Positions 11,501 through 23,500 of a DNA stretch of 64,000 bases are shown here, in pieces (the first letter of the stretch is position 1; each line of letters begins with the position of its first letter). A model generated the notes under the pieces. The model was given only the letters and a program-made list of their open reading frames with translations. It was not told the DNA's origin and ran no database searches. Source of the DNA: Siphonodentalium dalli (lineage: Eukaryota; Mollusca; Scaphopoda; Gadilida; Siphonodentaliidae); NCBI GenBank assembly GCA_032622095.1, contig CP136066.1, positions 112,431,319 through 112,495,318 of the forward strand, written 5' to 3'. The translations under genes and the position numbers were made by a program.

Positions 11501-14500
11501 ATTCTGCTTTGGTTAAGAGGTCGATTAATTAGAGCATTACTGTATACATATAATGTAACATTTTATTTGATACATTTGCCTGAAGATTGTAGGAAAATAT
11601 CAAAGACAAGTGTTCTATTCATTGCATTCTGGTTTTGCTGCCATCCGTAAAATATTTTTATTCCCGTTGGTTCTTACTCAAACAGTGAAAATTGTCAGAT
11701 TTTTGTCGACTAACATGTTTTATTCTAGAGCAATGTTCATTTCCATTTGTACTCACACTTGACATATTGGCTAAGTTCTTGTTATTACTTCAGGCTAAAC
11801 AAATCCATCAAATAATGGAAATTTGAGTACAGTCCCCTTTAAAACTTGTGTCTGCTCTTGTTGGAAATATTCGTTCATATAGCATTCTGCAGCCGAAAAC
11901 AAATTATAGATGACACACTAATTTCAATGACTGATTTTTCCAGTGCTAATATTCACATCTCGCTGGGTAAACATGATACAATTGGATTATTCAAACTGTA
12001 AACATAATTTATTCAACTGAGTTAACATTTATAAATCATTTTGTCTGAAGAAAGCCATGTGATCGAAAATATCCAACACATGATGAGATTCTCATTCCAG
12101 TAAGTTTTTTTTAGATTCCGGGGTATAAAATTATAGATATGAATTGAGGACACCTGCCAGAGAAACACTTCTATCAAATAATATTCATTTTATTAAAAAT
12201 TATTCTCATATAATACCTAATTCTACCGGGACAATAAATGGGGCTATCAAAACATAAATATCAGGCGACCTCTCACACATTCAAAGGGTAGTAAGAGGGA
12301 GAACTCTATCTTGTTAGAACCCTCCATCAAGCCAAATGTCATTTCTCTTGAAGAGATTTTGTCAGTTGCATCAGAAATAAACCACTTTATTTTTCATTAT
12401 AGACAATTAATATCCCAATATCAGTTTTTTCTGTGTTTTATTAACAAACAAAAAGCTATTTGTTGCCTGAAATAGGAATTTATAAAAAAAAATAAAAAAA
12501 ATATGTTGTTGTAATTGTGGTCTGGAAGAGATACACAATATTTAATCCTTTCATGGTTGGCGCTTCCTGAAATTTTGGAAAAAACCCTGTGCCAATGCAT
12601 TATCTTATATATGCGAGTCTCCCATAGGGAGCTTCGCATATATAAGAGAATACATTGGCCTAACAATATTTACCTTGACCTTGTGAGGCAGTGCATTCTC
12701 TTATATATGCGAGGCTCCCTGGGAGACTCGCATAATTCGTGGGGTTAGAGCAACAAGGTACCATGTCGACTTTATGGTGAAAATTAGTTTTTTTGTTAAT
12801 TGGGATGCAAATTAATTATACTTTCATGTGTAAAAATACTGGAGATCAATTTGACTAATTAATTAGTCTACTCATTAATTACCACAAGGTACCATCTTGG
12901 TTATTGCCAATATGTTTAGAACAACAAGGTACCATGTGGGTATTGTTGCATGCAACAAGGTGCTATCTTGGATATGGCACCTTGTTGCTGATAAGAAGTA
13001 ATTAAATTGGTATCAATTTCTACCACTTAAAACTTATAGCACCTGGTTGTTGGCTTGTTAACAGATATCACAACATGTGTTTTTGTATAATGATAAGGAA
13101 GCCTGTACATATAAAATCTGAGTGTTTGTTGGAATGTAACAGACATTGTTCACTTAACTAGGAGTTCACTAGGACAATGGAGTATACTACATTCTTTACC
13201 TCACACATACTAACTGACTGATTCTGAAGCACTGAAGATAAACACTGGCATTTTTAAAGGTATGTTATTATTGTTTTTATACCCTTTGTCTTGTATATTG
13301 TGCACTTCGAATGTATAATGTCCAATTAGCAGTTAATTCCAATCGGTGCTAATGGCTGACATGTGAACTTAAAGGTATAAAACATGTGATGGCTCAATTT
13401 AATTTGGCATTTTATTGAGTGTTTACCCATTTTGTCATACTAGTAATATGCATCTATGTAATAATCAAGTCAATTATTTTAACTTCTGCCTAAATTATGA
13501 GACCACCACCTGTACTTTACAGTAAATTTTGACGTCCATGTCAACATTTCTAGTCAATAGCTTGTTTACAATGTATATTTGTGGTAATTTTTCGTGTTGT
13601 CCCAAATATTTTCTTTAAATCTATGATTGTGACCAATGAGATAATTTATTATTTACACTTATTATTTCAGATGTCTGCTCAGTATCAAGATGATGTGGAT
13701 TATGCCTGGTCAAACGTATCAGACTCTGTATTTGACGACCAGATAGATAAACTTGAGATGTCACAGAGGAGCTTGACTTCTACTGTTGATTCGGAAATTT
13801 CGGATGATGTACCATTAGCTCGACTTGCCAAGAGACTCAAATATAAACAAACCGTTTCATGTATACTGACGAGGATACACAGGAGTCATTTAGCGATGAC
13901 ATAGAAAGATGCTGTGTCTGACTGGTCAAACGTACATGTATCAGACTCTGTATTTCACGATTAGATGGATAAACTTGAGATGTCATAGACGAACTTGACT
14001 TCTGCTGTTTACTCAGATAGTTTGGATGATGTACCATTAGCTCGACTTGCCAAGAGACCAATGAAAGATTATTTGAAATCATCAGATTCTGACAATGTTA
14101 TAACTCACGAAAAATCGGAAAAGGTGGGACAGAGTAAAACATTTCGCAAACAGAAGCGTAAATGCATAAAAATAAGGAAGGTTTAGTCTAACCTTTAGAG
14201 CACAAGAATTGATTTTTACCAGAATCAATCGAGTCAAAGATGAGATATATTCTGGTAAAGAACTATTCGCGTGCTCTGGCCGACTCAGAGCACAATTGAT
14301 CCCACATTATGCAATCAACTGGAAATGTGCCGTTGGGCGTGTTTTGACCACGACGCACAATCCGTGTGATGGCCGTGATTGGACACAATAGCCAGTTAGC
14401 CACGCCCAACAACATGATTAACATGAACTAATCGCCGTTGAATGTGAATAGATATGTCCAAAACAACACGGACTGGTCCCACTTTGAAGCGCCCGTGCGA

Positions 14501-17500
14501 TTTGTCTGTTATGAGTTGCGTGTGCCTAACAATGGGATAATCACTGAACTATTACTTCATCAGCCTTGGGAATTGGTGTGCTTTACCAAAAATCAGGGAA
14601 TGATTGCAACAATGGGATTGTACTCTAAAAATAAATACACCAAGAGGTTGACTCAAAGATTGCGAAGAAGAAATCAAGTAGAAACTCAAAAATATGTGGT
14701 GTGATAGATAAGTATCACCATCATAGCCATGACAATTTGTTAACAAGTAATCACCGCATCCGAGTATCAGTCAGGTCCGATGGAAACTGTTTTATGCATG
14801 CCGTTTTGCCACAGCTGAGTAATGATCAACCATCTATTACTGTCGATAGTCTTAGAGAGTCATTGTCTATTCATCTGATGGACAACTACCCACACTATAA
14901 AAAGTTTGTGGTTACAGAATCAGATGAGCGCAAGCAAGAGGACAATTACAATCACGAAATACAAAATCTTAGGAACAATTCAACATGGAAAACAGAAAAT
15001 AATATAAATATTTTGCATGAAACTTGCATGGTTAACAAATAATTACGCTAATGAATACTAATTTCTCTGGTTATCTTTTTTGGCTTCAATTATGTGATGA
15101 GATGTTTGCAAAAAAATTAATGCAGCAGGTGTCATGTCATGAGATGGAACCTTGTTGCATTCGGAATATTCCAAAACGAGTTATGCAACAAGGTACTATC
15201 TTATAAATGACCTTGAATTCACATATTGCCCTTGACCGTTAACCTTCAAAATTTGGTGTAAACTAAAGTCCATCAGGGTCAATAATATGGCAACAAAGAC
15301 TCAATACGCAGACCAATGGTATTTGTTGATCGATAACTTTAAACTTTGTTTTGCGATTATCTCAGAACTTTAAAAAACCTACATGGTACCTTGTTGCTCT
15401 AACCCCACGATATATAAGAACATGCACTGGTACATGATTGTTAATGCTGCACCAGCGCAGTTCCCATCATTATAGGGTTAAGTATTCATAGAGTCCCTCT
15501 GGACTGGAATGACTGTTGCACGAAGCAGCCAGTCCTTAATTATTTCTACATACTAGTAAGTAGCACAATATCTGCCTCTTTGTACTCACTTGTAACTTGT
15601 TTAGGAATTCTCCAATTGCTGGTTTTCCAACATGGTTTATCTTACTCCTGTCAAGAGTAACCAGGACATCTGGTTTACCATCCTCTCCTGTTATTTGTTT
15701 CACCTCGACTAAACCTTTGCCAGCTTCAAGTAGCACCCTCAGAATCACATATCTAGCATTCATGTGTGCCTGAAATAAGGATTTATATATACTTGCACCA
15801 AAAATGGGTTTATTCTTGGAGTGAAATAAATTGCCCTGGAATTCACACTGAATACACATGTATCCAAAGGACCCATCATTACTGACTACATTCTAGTATC
15901 TTGAAATAATGAGCGATGGAAGTGAAATTTCTATCTTATAAAAGTTGAACCCCTGATTTTCCAACTTTAATAATTTTCTAATTGCCATTCGAATCACCCA
16001 CCTATGCTCATCGCCTCGCCTTACAACCCATAGACTACCTTTAACAAATAATAATACCTTAAAAATTTACATACCTGTCTCCACTTGTCGGTCTCAGGAG
16101 AATAAAACTCAAGTGCCTGCAGTCCTGCTCGAACCATATTCAGCCAATTCACATAGATGATATCATCTGCATCACTATCTACATGGTCGAAAATCCTGCC
16201 AATAAAAATCAGCATAATAATAATCTAATAATCTGTCTATTTATTACATGCATTCGAATGGTACCCTGTTTCAATGCGTGGGGGAATTATTACCCTGATG
16301 AGCCTGAACACTCAGTAACCATCTACTGCTCCCCGAGGACAGGGGAGGTACAGCCACAATGTGTACAGCCACAATGTGGCTTAGCCTTGAAATAGTGTGT
16401 CTGTCATTTGCAGAATGAGGTCCCCAGAGGGTGAATTTAGTGATGCTACCCCGCATAGCGGGCTAGCATCATCAAATTCACCCTCTGGGGACCTCATTCT
16501 GCATATGACAGACAAACTATTTCAAGGCTTGAATGTGGTTAGCATACTGATATCCTTCACTGCTCATAATCAGGCACCCTTTTCAACGAATGGGTGGTGC
16601 AAAATAGACACAGTAGAGCGACCTTGCTTAGGCCAAAAAAAAAAGGTTTTGATTCTCAGGCATAGCAGTATGGGAAAAAAATGGCCCGCATTGCAGCGCA
16701 TTGGACCATTTTATTATGATTTGGATCTCATCGTAGTTGTAAACCGCTAACAAGAATATAGGAAACTAAGAATTTAGTTATGTTTCAAATATCTAATAGG
16801 ACCTAAATACAACGGTGTATGTGTGGGTATTCAACAAAAGACCATTGGCAATGATAACTTTCAGGCTGTCCAAACCCCCCCTAGTCTATTGGTAAAATGT
16901 GTTCCAATATTTCAATCTGCGGGCAGCAGGAAGCTGGATATTGAAAGATCAATCAAATTCGGGAACACAAACCGAAAGGCAATAAAAACTCAGTTTGACA
17001 ATCGGTGTATATTGGCCATGTTTTAAAAAAAGTTTTATTGTCATCATTCATTGCAGTACATATACAGTCTCTAATTAGTCAGCGGAATAAGTGAAACAAG
17101 ACTTTATATGATAGTTTGGAAGATCACTTTAGCATTTTGTTAGGACTATATTTATGCTCTGTATTTGTATATGATTCGGATAGTACAATGTCATAATTTG
17201 AATGTTCTTTATATCAGATTAAATTAGTTTGTATCCATTACAATGTTGTCCCTACATTTTCTGGACCTGGGAAGTTATAATAACTCATGCTTACTATGCC
17301 AGTCTATGGGCAGAACAAAATAAAAATAAAAATAAAACCCTCGTGCCCACATTGATTTAAAAAAAAATTGTCTGTGAATCAAATATCTTTTTTTTTGGCG
17401 TTGAGGGTCACAACTTGGTGTGAAATATGAACAGCATACAATCCGACAATTGCATGTCGATCAGTTCGGCCAAGCCACTGCTGTGTGAAACTCACATTAG

Positions 17501-20500
17501 ACCAGCGGCGGGCTGCGAACTCAAATCGCTGTGTTGACAACGAAGGCAAGTCCGACGCGATAACCACTGGGCCAATTAGCTCCATAACTATCCAGAGCAT
17601 CATGTATCCAAAGTCAGCTAAACTCGATGCTCTTAATGAATCATAAACTCATTGACTGCTTCGATATGGCTCGGAACAAATTCAAAGAGTTATTTCGTCA
17701 AATTGAGTGATCAAAACTGCAAGCACCAACACATAACACACTATTTCGCACCAATAACCCGATATGATCAATTAGCAATATTTTATTTGAACAGAACAGA
17801 ACATGATTGCAGTTGCTCCACATTGTCAACAATTCCATTGTTAGACCTATAGAAACAATCTACTATTGAACCGATGAAAATAATCATCTGATAGTTCTGT
17901 CAAAGCATATAAAAAATACTTGCAGATGTAATAACGAGTATATTCAGGGGATATATCAATCTTAAATTCAGTACTCAAAGTATTCATAACATAGTTTATT
18001 TCTGAACATGAATTCTGAGAAAGACAATAAATATATATCATTTAAACCCAACCCACCCAGCTTTGTTCCAGGAGTGATAACTCTATATTTGTCGATCGAA
18101 TGACTTCAGGGATTTCCATTTTTTAAATGGAGGTGAAGGTCGCAATGCAGATCACATTTGCTGTTTATAAATACATAATTATTTTAGAATGCCGGCGGAC
18201 CTTACAGGATTCAATGATTTCAATTTGTTGATAACAAATCCAGTCAATATACTTCTCTAGACACTTGTGTGTGTATTCTCAGGTGCAAGGAAATGGGGGA
18301 GTTTTTGGACACAAAATTTAAAAATTTGCAAAGCATGGGCCAAACCTTGGTTGGCCCGTCCTATCCTAGATTATACAGACCTACATTTAGACCCTACCGG
18401 AAACCCTGCATCAACAAGTATTATCCCTACCAATTTCACTAGCTGGTTGACTTCAAAGAAAACTTGGACTAGGCTTGAAACTATTCATAAAGCATTTACC
18501 TTGGGAGAATCAGGAAAAGAACAAATTAAAACTCAATGCACTGAACTTGGAATTACTCATTAAGAATTCATATAAGGACATTAACATGAGAGGTAGAGAT
18601 ATAGGTCAAAACACAGGGATTCAGAATTTTGTTTCATTGATTGGGGTTGATTTAGTGTCCGTTTCACAGAGATACAAATCAACACACAGGGTTTGAATAT
18701 TTTGTTTCATTGATTGGGGTTTTAGCATCCGTTTCACATAGATACAAATCAAGACACTGGGCTTGACAAGCCTTGAAATAGTGTGTCTGTCATTTGCAGA
18801 ATGAGGTCCCCAGAGGGTGAATTTAGTGATGCTACCCCGCATAGCGGGCTAGCATCAACAAATTCACCCTCTGGGGACCTCATTCTGCAAATGACAGACA
18901 CACTATTTCAAGGCTTGGGGCTTGACATTATTCCTAAAAAAAATTACCTGAGGACATCAGATGAGAGGCACAGATATAGTCCCACACACTCGGCTCGACA
19001 TTCTTCATAAGGCGATGCTATGACAGAGAACTTTGAGTCCCATGTCTCATTGTGATTGTACCAGGAAGATATCTGAGAAGGCAAAATAATCAAATGAAAC
19101 GTGAATGTGTATTCATGCTACATAATTTGCCAAATTGTCTGTCCGGATTGGCCATAAAACCTATAATTTTCTAAACAGAGTATATTCTCCAATTAATTTT
19201 AACAATTACATTTTGTCCAGAAACCTATTCAGTTTTCGAATTGTGGATATAGTGGAGGTTAGTTTTGGAATTTATAAAAAATTCTGGATAAATTTGAACT
19301 AGAAATTTGTTATCACTAATTTAAGACAAAAATGAAATAAATAAGAAACCATCCACTGCATTGATCTGATAAAATAACTGTAGGTTGCCTAATGGCATGT
19401 CTACCTTCTCATTGGTCATTGGGTTCTTCACATTCTCTGTATCAAAGTTGAATGTACCATCTTCCCTCTGGAATGAAAAATAGTTTAAGACATGGAGCCA
19501 CAACAAGTCTGACAAGGCAACCTGCTAGTGAAATAGGCAGGGATGATCTGGTTTACGTTGAAGTACGGTCACCTTACTCTTCTGTAGTGAACTCTTTCAA
19601 CACCCCTGCATGCTTTAGCGGGCACGATGTAATTTACGTTCACCACCGCAGCTCGCTTTACCGGGCAGAGCTTAATTTTCGGGAATGACAGGGAATAATA
19701 CAATATTTACAGGGATATACACATGAATTTATTGGTTGGCGACTTGGATATTCTTTGGGTGATATTCTTTATCATTACTAATTGATTGGTGCATACGCAA
19801 AGTCGCAAACCTAACATGAGATGTTCCCGGTCTAAATATAGATATCACCTGTATGATGTCACAATTACCATTTTTGGGGTTTACTAAAAAAGATGAAGAA
19901 ACACAGCCGACAGGTGTGGTGTTTTGAGTCACATACCGATTTGGTTTATTATTATTCATCACAAACACATATCGATAACATTATCCATTTATGAAATAAA
20001 GAGGATTATGTTGACCTTTCTAACGATGTTTTATTTGTGGTATCCGTCTATTGTCTCCAATTTTCAAAGCAATGTTACAAAATCACCAAACCACAATGGT
20101 GATAATTCAATAATAGTAGCTGTATCACAAGTGAATGAAGTGATATGTTTGTGGTCGCTATACGGATGTGATCTAGTAGACGTTCAATTGTGGTACTGTT
20201 AAACGAGACAAAGTTTTAAATGTTAAGCTGTGTGTATCTGGAGTTTGGCGGAACGCGACTGATTTGATTTGAACATTGTGATATTTGATACATTTGATAT
20301 TTGAACATTTAATTTGACAATTTTAAGTTTGCTTCCACTTACCCGCCAATGTGTAAGTTATTATTAATCATCTGTGTTGCATGTGTGTCATGTTTGCAAT
20401 CCCAGGTTCCTTGGCATTTCATACTTTATATGTGTTAAATAATCTTGGATTACATCATACCAATTGATGGCAAGGGCTAATTTTACTTCATTTCATCATT

Positions 20501-23500
20501 GTTCATTATCACAGTCATCCTATTTATTTCATCGTCATATCATTCAGGCATTCATATATCATGATAATGTTTATTTTATGTAATTTATATCTGATTGGTG
20601 TTTTATAATGGATAGTAATGTGTCATATATTCCTGCATTTATCAGTAACTTTCTTGGCCATATATTTTTATTTACGAATTTTGTGTGTGATTGCAATATG
20701 TCTTAAATTTGTATTTCTTTGTAATTTGTCTATCACACGCATTTGGGCGCGGTGCTATTGAACCCATACATGTTATGTCACACGCGTATGGTCTATTTTT
20801 TTCTTATTTTGTTTTTGTCACAATTTGGTCAGCATTATTCTAATGCTTATGTAATTATGTTCTAGGTTGAAAGAATGCAATTGAACAACCTTGGCGTGGT
20901 CATCATTTCTCCCATCGGGGCTTCCTCATAGATCAGTTAGAAACAGTAGCTGCGGGTGAATGTTATAAACATGACATTGACATGCATACACATTTTGGGA
21001 ATGCGATGAGGACATTGTTATTTGTTGTAGTTGGAAAGTTACTTATAATTCATCAAGTAAATACATGTGGGCCTAAATGCGGGAAAATGTGTCTATTTTG
21101 GTAAAATAACGTCTTTTGTGCATTTTAGAGTAGTACTGGTCTCATATCACACCTGCTAATTACATTCCTCATCACCACATATGCTAAAACTATGACATGT
21201 TTTGCATAAAAGTACAAAACTACTCTGTAGGCCATGAACTTAAGAGTTCCAAGTTGATCATATTTGCATAAGTATCGACACTTTGTACCAATCCCAATAT
21301 AATAACAACTGTTTTATTTGGATGAGTATTTGTTTTAACAAAATATAAATATCCACTGCTAACAGGAGTGACATTGGTAACTGGAGTGGACAGAGTCCTA
21401 CCTGGACCATAGTAATCAGCCAAGCATGTAACAATGAAAAAATCTTAATCTTAGGGCTCTGCAAAAGTTATAAACCAAGTAGTAGCATGTTCCGCCTGTC
21501 TAAACAAAATATGCTTCCAGATAAATTTACTGTAGTGATAGTAGGTTTATTATATGCAGCCCTCTTAATTTTGCCTCGGCCAATGTAAGTTATCCAATGA
21601 GGGCCAGTGATTTATTTACTTTAAATATCTTTTAGTCATTGCCTACGCTGTAAAACGCACTGTCATTATTACATTTGTGTATTGTGTTGGGGTGGGGGGG
21701 AAGTGGGCAACTACCAAATGTGCTACTATTCAGGAAAGTAGCTGAAGGATATTGCTGAAAGAGCAAATGCCCAAATTTGGACTTGATTTCCAGCATGAAA
21801 CCCTTCCAATCACCTCCTCCCACCCCATTTAAGTCAGATCTTTCAGAAAAAGTCTATGTAATTAACACTCTCAATTTTATAGGATACTTTGTCACATTTC
21901 TGGTTTATCGACACATTGTCAAAATATTTTTTCGCATTTAGACTTGTAAATTGATCACATTCCAACAAATTCCATTCAATCAGCTTAAGTATTCCACTGA
22001 ATTTCTAGTATGGCGTATTCAGCATTACAAACTGTTTGGATTTGATTGTCAACATGTAAAACTTTGGTATGATGTATCCACTTCCTTGCCTTCCATGGTG
22101 CTACGTCCCTGCATTAGCTTAAATTTGGTATCACATCCCATATTAGTAACGCTCACCTTGGAGTACCAATCTTTTGTTTGAATGAATGGGAGTGCTTAAT
22201 TGGTCAATCAAGGCGTGCAGCACTAATACATAGACCTATTGTAATCATGATGGACCGTTTTACAGCACTGACGACTTTGATCTAAATAACACCTACCTTA
22301 ATGAACAGTTTACCACTTCCGTGCCCAAGCAACTCATGAAGGCCAACTTGAACTTCAAATGATGGAAGTTTCAGTTTTGAGTAAAGTTCCTGAAAATTAA
22401 TGACAAAAAGTCCAGTAAATTTCCTAGTTGACTAGTTGTGAGAATGTATACTTTTTGCATAATAATATTACATTTCTAAATAATGGAAAGAATATTTAAT
22501 TGCTATAACATAATAGGATTGTTTCTGTGAACACCCAACCGAGTTCACAAGTTCATGCCATGCATTGGATCAACAACTGTTTCATTAAGAATTTTTCTTG
22601 CCATAATTTGGATGATATAATTTGTTGTTCTACCTAAAGGGAATCCCTAGGTTTTCTAAAAAATTAAATAAAAAACCTTGCATAAACAGGCACATGCGGA
22701 AAATTCAATAAATTATAAATGACGTTTTTCCATGAGAATAGAGAATCTGTTCGCAAACACCTTTTGAAACATGATTTGATATAGTGTTAACATACCGCAT
22801 ACAGCTTTTTGATCATGCAAATATTTCCCTATTCACTGCTCAGTTTTTTGACAGTAGATATTGATAGACCCAAGATGTCACCTCTGCTGGGGAGCATAGG
22901 AGGCAGCTATAGCAATCCTGGTCCTCATAGCCATGTAGCAGTGACAATTCATCAAAACAACTTTCAAAAACAAAATTGCGTTTGTCAGTTTCCTCTCCAC
23001 CAGACCTGTTATGTTTTGAAAATGTCAATCCGGGAGATTTCTGCGGGAGGTATGCCCAAATATGTTCATGTTCCAAAAATAATTTTTATGATGAAGATTG
23101 CATAGTTTTTATGAGTTTCTATTTTGTGTTTATTTTATTAATATATAGACCTAAATAAAATGGTAATGAATGTCCTGTTGGTAATTGTAAAGAGCTGCTG
23201 TGTGTGGGAGATACCACCATTTATTGAAAAGATAGAAGCAGACACTTCGTAAAAATACTCAGAATTCAACCGGATACAGCCGGATATGCGCGAAACCGAA
23301 AGTACAAAATCGTAATAAACTACAAAATGGACTCGTGTTACGGTTTAACCCACAAAAGAAATGCACACATTCCACCATTTATTAACAAATTTTAAGAAGT
23401 AGAAACTTTGTTTAAAGTAAGTCAAAACGAACCCGAGTTACACAGGTTACAACCGGACATGTATGCGTGAAACCGAAAGTACAAAATGACCCGTCTTAAA

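Larger units (their letters stand above)
12738..15409 (+). mobile_element. TIR element carrying an OTU-type protease ORF
   Basis: 2,672 bp with perfect 28-bp terminal inverted repeats (start cgtggggttagagcaacaag; the mirror ends at 15409). The motif caacaaggt/accttgttg recurs in both orientations in the outer ~300 bp at 12751, 12922, 12952, 12980, 15150, 15186 and 15391, as transposase-binding repeats do. Inside, on the plus strand, are degraded ORFs: an acidic duplicated segment (13669-14186) and an OTU-like segment (14438-15042). No transposase is recognised, so it may be non-autonomous or of an unfamiliar class. It lies in DPP3 intron 16, antisense to the gene. Confidence 0.75.
12688..15431. 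mobile_element. Second hairpin MITE copy, split by the OTU element
   Basis: Left part 12688-12737 (cagtgcattctcttatatat, then the gcgaggctccc stem) and right part 15410-15431 (atatataagaacatgcactg) join to give the same hairpin as 12592-12660. The 2.67-kb element at 12738-15409 therefore inserted within a pre-existing MITE. Confidence 0.7.
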
